From Gammaproteobacteria bacterium (lineage in GTDB: Bacteria > Pseudomonadota > Gammaproteobacteria > Chromatiales > Chromatiaceae), in the NCBI GenBank assembly GCA_024277555.1, contig JAJRUY010000317.1:1-9952 (forward strand): a stretch of DNA of 9,952 bases, read 5' to 3'. The position numbers and the translations under genes were made by a program. Of this stretch, positions 1 through 5,951 are shown in pieces. Position 1 is the first letter of the stretch. Each line of letters opens with the position of its first letter. The notes under the pieces were generated by a model. It saw only the letters and a list, made by a program, of their open reading frames with translations. It did not search any database and was not told the DNA's origin.

Positions 1-46
1 CGCCCAGATTGCCCGAACAGCCTGCAAGCCGATGAATGACATCGAC

Positions 47-120
47 TTTTGGCCGTTCGAACAATCTGAACGAAAATCTCTCCGGGAAAAATCTGGATTC
101 CGGTGAAACATGCGGGTTAA
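47..120. repeat. Diverged right-end copy of the CCCGC-ended repeat
   Basis: The last 21 bases (100-120) match the right terminus of the two complete copies, with two differences in the CCGGTGAGAAATGCGGG core, and end in TTAA (117-120), the same 4-mer that flanks the 5703-5908 copy. Further inside, TTTTG at 47-51 and TCGAACAAnCTG at 57-68 line up with TTTTGCCCGATCGAACAAACTG of the second complete copy. Between the two matches the alignment needs gaps. I could not align bases 1-46 convincingly, and no left terminus is visible, so this is a decayed copy or one cut by the window edge. The 57 bases between it and the next copy (121-177) show nothing I can name. Confidence 0.55.
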
Positions 121-177
121 GGTATTTCGGATGCTGGTTGGCGAACCGGGGGAATATGGTGTGTCAATACTTGATGC

Positions 178-424
178 CTAGCCCGCATTTCTCACCGGGC
201 CGGAAGCCCGTTATGGAAAAAGATCGATGATTCAGTCTGTAACCAATAATCAGACAATTGCCAACATCTTCACCCTGTCCTGTTCGGGTTTGTGCCCAAT
301 CCGGCTGCGCATTTTGCTTGATCCTCCTCAAACCATAGCTACTGCTATGCTTTTTGGACGATCAAGCAAGCTGCTTTGCTGGAATGACCGGAATTCCCGA
401 ACCCCGGTGAGAAATGCGGGCTAG
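178..424. mobile_element. MITE-like element, copy 1, with perfect inverted ends and CTAG duplication
   Basis: The body (182-420, 239 bp) begins CCCGCATTTCTCACCGGG and ends with its exact reverse complement (403-420). CTAG lies on both sides (178-181 and 421-424). CTAG is itself a palindrome, so the inverted repeat appears to run on through it, but it reads equally well as a 4-bp target duplication of type YTAR. The interior is about 89% identical to copy 2 over 233-316. It carries a 56-nt palindrome (314-369) that copy 2 lacks. There is no transposase gene, so it would have to be mobilised in trans. From family knowledge, a YTAR duplication suits the IS5 subgroup, and TTAA targets with CC-starting ends suit IS1380. 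I cannot decide between them. The strand is arbitrary. Confidence 0.8.
314..369. repeat. 56-nt palindrome nested inside repeat copy 1
   Basis: The arms pair symmetrically about 341/342. Bases 314-323 pair with 360-369 (10 bp, containing GCTTGATC/GATCAAGC), 325-327 with 356-358, 330-332 with 351-353, and 334-339 with 344-349 (CATAGC/GCTATG) around the loop TACT. That is 22 of 26 possible pairs. No run of T follows, so it does not look like an intrinsic terminator. Relative to copy 2, 40 nt are extra here, bounded by GATC at 320-323 and GATC at 360-363. It is therefore either a small insertion with a 4-bp duplication or an ancestral hairpin that copy 2 lost by slippage between the two GATC sites. 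Confidence 0.75.
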
Positions 425-480
425 GTGGCTCACAATTGCTTCCACTCCGGCTCTTCGCTTGATGGCCGGTATTCAAGCGG

Positions 481-528
481 GTGCGTGCCATTGCCCCCCT
501 GATTGCAATCATGGTTTTGGCTTTGTAA
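481..528 (+). other. Short hydrophobic reading frame abutting the CHASE2 gene
   Basis: The 104 bases between repeat copy 1 and the first gene contain no recognisable gene or promoter. One frame, open from after a TGA at 460-462 to a TAA at 526-528, would encode a hydrophobic peptide from GTG 481 (VRAIAPLIAIMVLAL). Its stop sits directly before the ATG at 529. It could be the tail of a decayed upstream gene, a coupling leader for the next gene, or chance. No good Shine-Dalgarno sequence precedes it. I report it only because the CHASE2 gene also lacks an obvious ribosome-binding site. Confidence 0.2.
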
Positions 529-3378
529 ATGTCTGAACGGCGCAAAACAGACTGGAGCTTGCGGCTAGTCGTTGGTTCTGTCCTGCTGTGCCTGGCGATG
601 CTTCTTACATGGCGGGGCTGGTTATCAGACCTGGACAATCTGCTCTATGACGGATTCATCCGCCAGATGGATACTCCAGTGTTGGATGAAATTATTGTTG
701 TGGCGATTGACCCCAAGAGCCTGTCCAGCCTGGGGCGCTGGCCGTTTCCCCGCAGCTACCACGCCGATTTGCTGCAACAGCTGACCGGGGGAAGACCCGC
801 GGCCATAGCTATGGACATAAATTTTGCAGAACCGGATCTACAGCACCCAGAGGATGACATCCGTCTGGTGCGCGCAGTGCAGGAGAGCGGGCGAGTGATA
901 CTGCCCGTGGTGCTGGAGCAATACAGTGCCGAGCCGGGACTCAGGGAGAGCTTGCCCACGCCTGCCCTGCACCAGGTGGTTGCTGCGCTGGGCCATGTAG
1001 ATACAGAACTGGATGCTGATGGCATTGCCAGGTCTGCATTTCTCATGGCGGGGCTGGGCAAGCCCCGTTGGCCGGCGCTATCGCTGGCCATGGCACAGGT
1101 CGGAGGAGGGTGGCCAGCTGCAAAGCCTCTCCCCGAATCCGGAAAAACCCCTGTCTATACCAGTACAGTTTCGGGTGTGTGGCGACGCCACCATCAGGTG
1201 CTGGTTCCTTTCCCTGCATCCGGCAATGATCTTGCGGTGGTTTCCTATGTGGATGCCATGACCGGAGCTGTGCCGAACACCAGATTTCGCGACAAGTATG
1301 TACTGATAGGCGCTACCGCACCTGGTTTGGGAGACAACATTCCGACGCCGATTTCTGCTTCCGGGCGGCCGGTTGCCGGGGTGGAGTTTAATGCGTATGT
1401 ACTGAATGCCTTGTTGCAGAACAGGTTGATTGTTCCTGTGTCCCTGAATCTGCAACTCCTGCTTAACGCTGCATTGATTGTGCTGATGGTGCTGTTTTAC
1501 CGACCCCGTGGATGGGGGTATGTATATGGGATCGCCTCGTTGTCAATTGTTGTATTGGGGGCGGACTACCTGCTGCTTTCCCGGTTCCAGTACTGGTATC
1601 CTCCCGCGGTTATGCTGCTTAGTATCGTGCTTTTTTTCCTTATAGCAAATGGGCACCAATTGAGAAGACTCATGCGGGTGCTGTTCGAGGAGAGGCAGCT
1701 GTCACAAACAGCGTTGACGGCAATTGGTGATGCAGTTATCCATCTGGATGACCAGGGGCAGATCCGCAAATTCAATCCCATGGCAGAAAAGCTTTCCGGG
1801 CTGGATGCAAACAAGGCGGAAGGAAAGCTGGTAGATGAAGTGTTCCGGCTGGTCTGTACCACCAATGGCAGCAGGTTTTCCCTGCAGGAATATCTGCAAC
1901 GAAAGCAGCCGTTATATGATCGGATTCTGTCCCTGAAGAATGTACGGGATGAGGAGTACCAGGTGCATATGGCTCTCAATACTGTTCCCGGCACGGAAGG
2001 CAGCGCCCAGATGACGGTTATGGTGCTGACTGATGTAAGCAAGGAATATGTCCTGGCAAATGCGGTTGCTTACAGGGAAACACACAATATTCTTACTAAT
2101 CTGCCAAACCAGGATTTGATCGTCAAGCACCTGGACAGTGCCCTGCAAAGAGGATCGGAGGCCAAAACCCAAGTGGCTGTTGTAGATCTTGATATCGATC
2201 ATTTCTCCCAAATCAATGAAGTGCGCGGGATCGATATTGGCAACCAGCTGCTGCAGGCAGTGGCTTACAGGCTGCATGAACTCCTCGGTGGGCAGGTGGA
2301 GATCGGCCACATTGGTGGCGACGAGTTTTTGCTGATCCTTGAAGAGCAGAAGATCGACAGGCCCATTGAAGAAATGGTGAAGCTGGTGTTTACGCTGTTT
2401 GCGCGTCCTTTGCATGTTGTTGGCCATGAGATGCGTATCTCGCTTACCCTGGGGGTGAGCATCTATCCAGCGCACGGCAACAATCCAGAGTTGCTGATTG
2501 GCCGCGCCGGAACGGCCATGCACCGTGGCAAAAAGAAAGGTGGCGGGCAGATTGCCTACTATGCACCAGGCATGCAGGATCAGGCCAATCGTGCTTTGGA
2601 AATCGAATCCTTGCTTCATCGGGCGCTGGAATCGGGAGGGTTTGAGGTTTTCTACCAGCCATTGATACAGGCATCTAGCTTGAAAATCACTGGTGTAGAG
2701 GCTCTGGCGCGATTGCGGGACGCAAACGACACCTATATCAGCCCGGATGAGTTTATCGAGGTGGCAGAAAAGGTTGGCTTGATTGCCGAAATGGGCTATC
2801 AGCAACTGTACAGAGCCTGTACGCAGCTCCAGCAATGGCAAAAGCTTGGCTTTGCATTGCGCCTTTCCTACAATTTTTCACCCAGGCAAATGGGGAGTAC
2901 TGATCTTGTTGAAAGAATCGGGCAAATTCTGAAGCACACGGGGTTTGACCCCCGGTCGCTGGATTTCGAGGTTACGGAAAGTCTGTTGCTGTCCAATGAT
3001 CAATTGGTGGAAAAAGTTTTAACACAGATTCAGGCAATGGGTATCGGAGTGGTGATTGATGATTTTGGCACTGGCTACAGTGCAATGAGTTATCTGACCC
3101 GTTTTCACTTTGACCGCCTCAAGATCGACAAATCCTTTGTCAGCAGCCTGAACAGCAGCTCAGGCTCCCGTGCGATTACCTCGGCTATTATTACCATGGC
3201 CCATGATCTCGAGATGGAGGTGGTGGCAGAAGGTGTGGAAACTGCCGGGCAATATGAACTGCTGCTTTCCCAGGGTTGTGATGAAGTGCAGGGGTATTTT
3301 TTGGGGAGACCCATGCCGGCACAGAAAATCCAGGAATACATGGTTGCCAATCGGGGATATGTCCGGTTGACTTCGTGA
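529..3378 (+). CDS. CHASE2-PAS-GGDEF-EAL membrane protein (c-di-GMP signalling)
   Basis: This is a 949-residue sensor protein likely to hydrolyse, and perhaps make, cyclic di-GMP. It has an N-terminal membrane anchor (about 12-28), then an extracytoplasmic CHASE2 domain (about 30-305, with VAIDPKSLSSLGRWPFPRS and a DINFAEPD segment). Three membrane helices follow (about 306-325, 330-350 and 357-373), then a PAS domain (about 390-510), GGDEF (about 515-680) and EAL (about 690-940). The GGDEF signature is intact at 596-600. However, the inhibitory RxxD site reads GGQV (587-590), the guanine-contacting Asp is Asn572, the Lys after the metal-site Phe is Ser560, and the Arg two before GGDEF is His594. 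In the EAL domain E724, N782, E814, D844, D845, K865 and E901, and the DDFGTGYS loop, are all present. I infer a phosphodiesterase whose GGDEF domain may only sense GTP. The ATG at 529 has no clear Shine-Dalgarno sequence but leaves the expected N-terminal helix whole. The signal sensed is unknown. I see no terminator between it and the rpsF promoter. Confidence 0.9.
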   Translation: MSERRKTDWSLRLVVGSVLLCLAMLLTWRGWLSDLDNLLYDGFIRQMDTPVLDEIIVVAIDPKSLSSLGRWPFPRSYHADLLQQLTGGRPAAIAMDINFAEPDLQHPEDDIRLVRAVQESGRVILPVVLEQYSAEPGLRESLPTPALHQVVAALGHVDTELDADGIARSAFLMAGLGKPRWPALSLAMAQVGGGWPAAKPLPESGKTPVYTSTVSGVWRRHHQVLVPFPASGNDLAVVSYVDAMTGAVPNTRFRDKYVLIGATAPGLGDNIPTPISASGRPVAGVEFNAYVLNALLQNRLIVPVSLNLQLLLNAALIVLMVLFYRPRGWGYVYGIASLSIVVLGADYLLLSRFQYWYPPAVMLLSIVLFFLIANGHQLRRLMRVLFEERQLSQTALTAIGDAVIHLDDQGQIRKFNPMAEKLSGLDANKAEGKLVDEVFRLVCTTNGSRFSLQEYLQRKQPLYDRILSLKNVRDEEYQVHMALNTVPGTEGSAQMTVMVLTDVSKEYVLANAVAYRETHNILTNLPNQDLIVKHLDSALQRGSEAKTQVAVVDLDIDHFSQINEVRGIDIGNQLLQAVAYRLHELLGGQVEIGHIGGDEFLLILEEQKIDRPIEEMVKLVFTLFARPLHVVGHEMRISLTLGVSIYPAHGNNPELLIGRAGTAMHRGKKKGGGQIAYYAPGMQDQANRALEIESLLHRALESGGFEVFYQPLIQASSLKITGVEALARLRDANDTYISPDEFIEVAEKVGLIAEMGYQQLYRACTQLQQWQKLGFALRLSYNFSPRQMGSTDLVERIGQILKHTGFDPRSLDFEVTESLLLSNDQLVEKVLTQIQAMGIGVVIDDFGTGYSAMSYLTRFHFDRLKIDKSFVSSLNSSSGSRAITSAIITMAHDLEMEVVAEGVETAGQYELLLSQGCDEVQGYFLGRPMPAQKIQEYMVANRGYVRLTS

Positions 3379-3433
3379 ATTAGAAAGAAGCGAGAAATTT
3401 GACAGTGAGAACCGTTCAAATGCTTGAAAAAAC

Positions 3434-3462
3434 TTGAAATCCCTTCGTTGTTCTCTTAAAAT
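3434..3462 (+). promoter_or_regulatory. Sigma-70-type promoter of the rpsF operon
   Basis: TTGAAA (3434-3439) and TAAAAT (3457-3462) are separated by exactly 17 bases, and each box matches 5 of 6 consensus positions. The bases right after the -10 box are CCGCGC, a GC-rich discriminator of the kind seen at growth-rate and ppGpp-controlled ribosomal promoters. Transcription would start near 3468-3470, giving a leader of about 78 nt before rpsF. The start site is predicted from spacing only. Confidence 0.75.
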
Positions 3463-3472
3463 CCGCGCTCCT

Positions 3473-3521
3473 GATCGGCTTTCGGGTCGATTCTCCTTGC
3501 CTCACCGCATATGCGGGAGGC
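3473..3521 (+). promoter_or_regulatory. Structured rpsF leader, candidate S6:S18 autoregulatory RNA
   Basis: Two stem-loops lie between the promoter and rpsF. The first pairs 3473-3479 with 3486-3492 (7 bp, two G-U). The second pairs GCCTC (3499-3503) with GAGGC (3517-3521) and continues through a bulged A3504 into CCGC (3505-3508)/GCGG (3513-3516) with loop ATAT. The S6:S18 complex is known to bind a conserved rpsF-leader structure containing a CCG trinucleotide, mimicking its 16S rRNA site. The ACCG at 3504-3507 on the 5' side of the stem is the obvious candidate if the upper stem opens. The hairpins are seen in the sequence. The binding role is inferred. Confidence 0.5.
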
Positions 3522-3546
3522 TGTTTACTAGCCATAAGGAGCTACA

Positions 3547-3897
3547 ATGCGACACTATGAAATCGTTTTCATGGTTCATCCGGACCAGAGCGAGCAAGTG
3601 CCCTCCATGACCGAGCGTTATGTTGCCAGCATCAATGAAGATGGCGGCAAGATTCATCGCTTGGAAGACTGGGGCCGCCGCCAGCTTGCCTATCCCATCA
3701 ACAAACTGCACAAGGCACATTATGTGCTGATGAACATAGAGTGCGAAAGTAGCACCCTGAAAGATCTGGAGACTGCTTTCCGTTTCAATGATGCAGTGAT
3801 TCGTCATCTGACTATCCGTCGTGATGATGCCCTGACTGAACCATCTCTGCTGGCCAAGGCTGAAGAGAAAGAAGCGGCTCCCGAAGCTGCAGCCTGA
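3547..3897 (+). CDS. rpsF: 30S ribosomal protein S6
   Basis: The product has 116 residues and begins MRHYEIVFMVHPDQSEQV, the standard S6 opening. It continues with the family segments LEDWGRRQLAYPINKLHKAHYVL and RFNDAVIRHL. S6 binds S18 and joins the central (platform) domain of the 30S subunit. A strong Shine-Dalgarno sequence, AAGGAG (3536-3541), lies 5 bases before the ATG and fixes the start. The protein ends in an Ala/Glu-rich tail closing with AAA rather than Glu-Glu, so it does not present the terminus that RimK extends with glutamate in E. coli. It is the first gene of the rpsF-rpsR-DUF2232-rplI operon. There is no priB between it and rpsR, unlike in enterics. Confidence 0.97.
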   Translation: MRHYEIVFMVHPDQSEQVPSMTERYVASINEDGGKIHRLEDWGRRQLAYPINKLHKAHYVLMNIECESSTLKDLETAFRFNDAVIRHLTIRRDDALTEPSLLAKAEEKEAAPEAAA

Positions 3898-3917
3898 TAC
3901 CTCAGAGGAGTATAAAT

Positions 3918-4145
3918 ATGTCACGTTACATGCGTCGTAGAAAATATTGCCGTTTCACTGTTGAAGGCATTACCGAGATCGATTACAAGGATCTTGGCCT
4001 GCTGAAGCAGTATGTAAGCGATTCGGGCAAGATTGTCCCCAGCCGTATTACCGGCACCAGCGCCAAGTATCAGCGTCAGTTGGCTACAGCCATCAAGCAC
4101 GCACGTTTTCTGGCGCTAGTGCCTTATACCGACTCCCATAAATAA
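3918..4145 (+). CDS. rpsR: 30S ribosomal protein S18
   Basis: The 75 residues equal the E. coli length. The opening MSRYMRRRKYCRF and the core EIDYKD...SGKIVPSRITGT.AKYQRQLA.AIK.AR correspond closely to E. coli S18. The protein pairs with S6 on the 30S platform near the mRNA exit. GAGGAG (3905-3910) is the ribosome-binding site, and the gap from the rpsF stop is 20 bases, so the two are co-translated from one message, as fits their 1:1 complex. The basic N-terminus is intact, and nothing looks unusual. Confidence 0.97.
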   Translation: MSRYMRRRKYCRFTVEGITEIDYKDLGLLKQYVSDSGKIVPSRITGTSAKYQRQLATAIKHARFLALVPYTDSHK

Positions 4146-4159
4146 CTTCCATATAGCTT

Positions 4160-4185
4160 TAATAAAGCCTGGTATGGCTTTGTTA
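4160..4185 (+). promoter_or_regulatory. Stem-loop between rpsR and the DUF2232 gene
   Basis: TAATAAAGCC (4160-4169) pairs with GGCTTTGTTA (4176-4185) over 10 bp, including one G-U pair, around a 6-base loop. It begins 14 bases after the rpsR stop codon. The bases after it are TTCAAGAGG, so the U-tract needed for efficient intrinsic termination is missing. It could act as a weak attenuator, a processing site or an mRNA 3'-end stabiliser that lets S6/S18 be made in excess of downstream products. That role is inference. Confidence 0.45.
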
Positions 4186-4203
4186 TTCAAGAGGAAAGAG
4201 TGA

Positions 4204-4260
4204 ATGGCTCTCTGTGGAGTTTGCAGCCGGACAAACTTGTGTTTGTCGCTGCTGTATTAA
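4204..4260 (+). CDS. Putative 18-codon leader ORF before the DUF2232 gene
   Basis: ATG 4204 is preceded by a textbook ribosome-binding site, AGAGGAAAG (4190-4198). It opens an 18-codon frame (MALCGVCSRTNLCLSLLY) ending in TAA (4258-4260), 10 bases before the ATG of the membrane-protein gene. By contrast, that gene's own start has only a weak purine stretch (AAAGAAAG). A 7-bp hairpin, GACAAAC (4230-4236)/GTTTGTC (4241-4247), lies inside the small frame. The arrangement would suit a leader peptide or translational coupling. The peptide has three cysteines and is unfamiliar to me. It may be chance, since I have no comparison with relatives. Confidence 0.4.
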   Translation: MALCGVCSRTNLCLSLLY

Positions 4261-4270
4261 AGAAAGCCTG

Positions 4271-5185
4271 ATGAAAGCCCTGGCCGCCTTCATCATGAAA
4301 GGTCGCATGCAGGCCGTCATGGTAGCTTCGGTGTTTACCGTGCTGGCATTGCTGATCACTCCCCTGGGGATTGCCGGTTCTGCTGTTGTCGCGCTGGTTG
4401 TCCTGAGAAAGGGGGCGCGGGAAGGCCTGCTGGTTGTGGCTCTGGGCGGTGCGGCGCTTGCGATTCTGGGAATGCTGCTTTTTGGGCAACCATTGTCCCT
4501 GGCGATTGCCGGCGCCCTGTTGTGGCTGCCCATGTTGGTGCTGGGAGAGGTGTTGCGCGCAACCCGTTCCCTGCGGCTGGTGATTGAACTTGCAGTGTTA
4601 TTGGGTGCATTGATTATTGGCGTTCAGTACCTGTTGCTTGATGATGTGGTTCTGTTCTGGTCCGGGATACTGGAAGAATACAGTTCCCAGATGATGGATG
4701 CCAGCGTGGTCAGTGATGCTGACCGCAAAGCCATGGTGGCGGATGTGGCTCCCTGGATGGCGGGTGGCATGGGGGCGGCCTGGTTTTTGCAGCTGGCCTT
4801 GTCCCTGTTTCTGGCCAGGAGCTGGCAGGCCGCTTTATACAATCCGGGCGGTTTTGCTGAAGAGCTTCGGCAATTGCGCTTCGGGCGCTGGTTGCTGATT
4901 CTGGTGCCTTTGCTGCTGGTGGTGGGCAGCCTTTCAGATGCTCCGGGATTTGTTTCACAGCTGGCGCTGGTAGGCATGGCGGCTTTCTTTTTGCAGGGCG
5001 TAGCCTTGGTGCACGGCCTGGTGCGGGAGTTCAAGGGTAACCAGGGGTGGTTGATCGGATTTTATGTATTGTTGGTCATTGGCATGCCGGCGAGTTTTAC
5101 TGCAGTGTCTGCTGCGGGCTTTGCTGATGGCTGGTTGAATTTTCGGGCGAGAGTCCGAGCTCGCAACCCCAAGGGTGACGAGTAA
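4271..5185 (+). CDS. DUF2232 (YybS-like) polytopic membrane protein
   Basis: This 304-residue, strongly hydrophobic protein has about eight or nine predicted membrane helices (roughly 13-30, 33-47, 51-71, 77-93, 104-124, 163-183, 206-222, 228-250 and 260-281). A more polar loop (about 130-160) and a basic C-terminal tail (RARVRARNPKGDE) are also visible. From memory, the opening MKALAAFIMKGRMQAV and the position between rpsR and rplI match the DUF2232 membrane protein found at this place in Pseudomonas and other Gammaproteobacteria. Its biochemical function is not established, and I recognise no catalytic motif. I chose ATG 4271 because the family-like N-terminus begins there. The frame is open upstream to GTG 4214, but that stretch is Cys-rich, unlike the family, and overlaps the leader ORF. 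rplI follows 19 bases downstream. Confidence 0.85.
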   Translation: MKALAAFIMKGRMQAVMVASVFTVLALLITPLGIAGSAVVALVVLRKGAREGLLVVALGGAALAILGMLLFGQPLSLAIAGALLWLPMLVLGEVLRATRSLRLVIELAVLLGALIIGVQYLLLDDVVLFWSGILEEYSSQMMDASVVSDADRKAMVADVAPWMAGGMGAAWFLQLALSLFLARSWQAALYNPGGFAEELRQLRFGRWLLILVPLLLVVGSLSDAPGFVSQLALVGMAAFFLQGVALVHGLVREFKGNQGWLIGFYVLLVIGMPASFTAVSAAGFADGWLNFRARVRARNPKGDE

Positions 5186-5204
5186 ATAATGAGGTACAAG
5201 TAAA

Positions 5205-5657
5205 ATGGAAGTGATTCTTCTGGATAAAGTGAGTGGCCTGGGTGATCTGGGCGACAAGGTTGCAGTAAAATCCGGCTATGGCCGCAATTTTCTGATTCCC
5301 AGTGGCAAGGCGATTCCCGCCACCAGAACCAGCCTTGAGGAATTTGAAAAGCGCCGTGCGGAACTGGAGAAAGAGGCTGCCGAAAAACTGGCTGTAGCGG
5401 AATCCAGGAAAGCGGCGGTGGAAGGCCTGAGTGGCATTACCATCAGCCACAAGGCGGGTGAGGAAGGCAAGTTGTTCGGCTCTGTAGGCACCATAGATAT
5501 TTCTAATGCCTGCACCGAGGCAGGTGTCGCCGTGGAAAAGAACGAAATCCGCCTTCCGGACGGGCCCATGCGCGCCACGGGGGAGTTCGATGTGGTGCTG
5601 CATCTGCATCCGGATGTGAACGCCGCTCTGAAAGTAATTATCATCGCTGAAGAATGA
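5205..5657 (+). CDS. rplI: 50S ribosomal protein L9
   Basis: The product has 150 residues (149 in E. coli). The N-terminal rRNA-binding domain opens MEVILLDKVSGLGDLGDKV and contains VKSGYGRNFLIPSGKA. A long connecting helix rich in Glu, Lys and Ala follows (about 44-75). The C-terminal domain contains HKAGEEGKLFGSVGTIDI and EIRLPDGPMRATGEFDV. L9 sits at the base of the L1 stalk and helps maintain reading frame. GAGG (5191-5194) lies 10 bases before the ATG. It is the last gene of the ribosomal operon. A small CCGGA/TCCGG hairpin follows its stop but has no U-run, so the message probably continues into repeat copy 2. Confidence 0.97.
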   Translation: MEVILLDKVSGLGDLGDKVAVKSGYGRNFLIPSGKAIPATRTSLEEFEKRRAELEKEAAEKLAVAESRKAAVEGLSGITISHKAGEEGKLFGSVGTIDISNACTEAGVAVEKNEIRLPDGPMRATGEFDVVLHLHPDVNAALKVIIIAEE

Positions 5658-5702
5658 TGCCGGAGCAGTCCGGGGTTTGAGGACGATCTGTTTGTGCCGT
5701 AT

Positions 5703-5908
5703 TTAACCCGCATTTATCACCGGGTCGGAAGCCGGTCATGGAAAAAACCGATGGCTCAATCTGTTACCAATAACCGGACAATTGCCAACATCTTCACCCT
5801 GTCCTGTTCTGGTTTGTGTTCAATTCGGCTACGCATTTTGCCCGATCGAACAAACTGCTTTTCCGGGTCGACCGGAATTCCCGAACCCCGGTGAGAAATG
5901 CGGGTTAA
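5703..5908. mobile_element. MITE-like element, copy 2, with TTAA duplication
   Basis: The body (5707-5904, 198 bp) begins CCCGCATTTATCACCGGG and ends CCCGGTGAGAAATGCGGG. The 18-bp ends are inverted repeats with one mismatch (A5716). TTAA stands on both sides (5703-5706 and 5905-5908). The flanking 4-mer differs from that of copy 1 (CTAG), as expected of a target duplication rather than of element sequence. The stretch GACCGGAATTCCCGAACC next to the right end is identical in both copies. The 40-nt palindromic segment of copy 1 is missing here. The element lies between rplI and the terminator, so it should be transcribed as part of the rplI 3' untranslated region. Confidence 0.8.
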
Positions 5909-5951
5909 AGCAGAATCTGCCGCCCCCAGCCAAAAGTTAAGGTGATGCTGT

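Noticed and set aside
36..424. 64- and 65-codon open frames in the left intergenic region
   Set aside because: They run across repeat termini and the nested palindrome with no ribosome-binding site. Only the central part of the second is shared with copy 2, and it is discussed as a repeat property rather than called as a gene.
1..430. CRISPR array suggested by repeated CCCGC/GCGGG motifs
   Set aside because: The motifs occur as inverted ends of two long elements, not as regularly spaced direct repeats, and there are no cas genes.
1912..2841. 309-codon open frame on the minus strand within the CHASE2-GGDEF-EAL gene
   Set aside because: It lies entirely inside a gene with clear domain matches, has no recognisable domain, and is an antisense shadow of the coding strand.
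3379..3433. Terminator for the CHASE2 gene (ATTTGA/TCAAAT stem near 3400-3420)
   Set aside because: The stem is six A/T-rich pairs with a 10-base or larger loop and no U-run after it.
3898..3917. A missed priB between rpsF and rpsR
   Set aside because: The gap is only 20 bases and holds just the rpsR ribosome-binding site.
4214..4270. Longer start (GTG 4214) for the DUF2232 protein
   Set aside because: There is no ribosome-binding site at suitable spacing for it, the added 19 residues are Cys-rich and soluble, and the family-like N-terminus begins at ATG 4271.
5658..5680. CCGGA/TCCGG hairpin just after rplI as a terminator
   Set aside because: The stem is only 5 bp and is followed by GGTTTGAGG without a U-run. 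The hairpin at 5952-5990 is far stronger.
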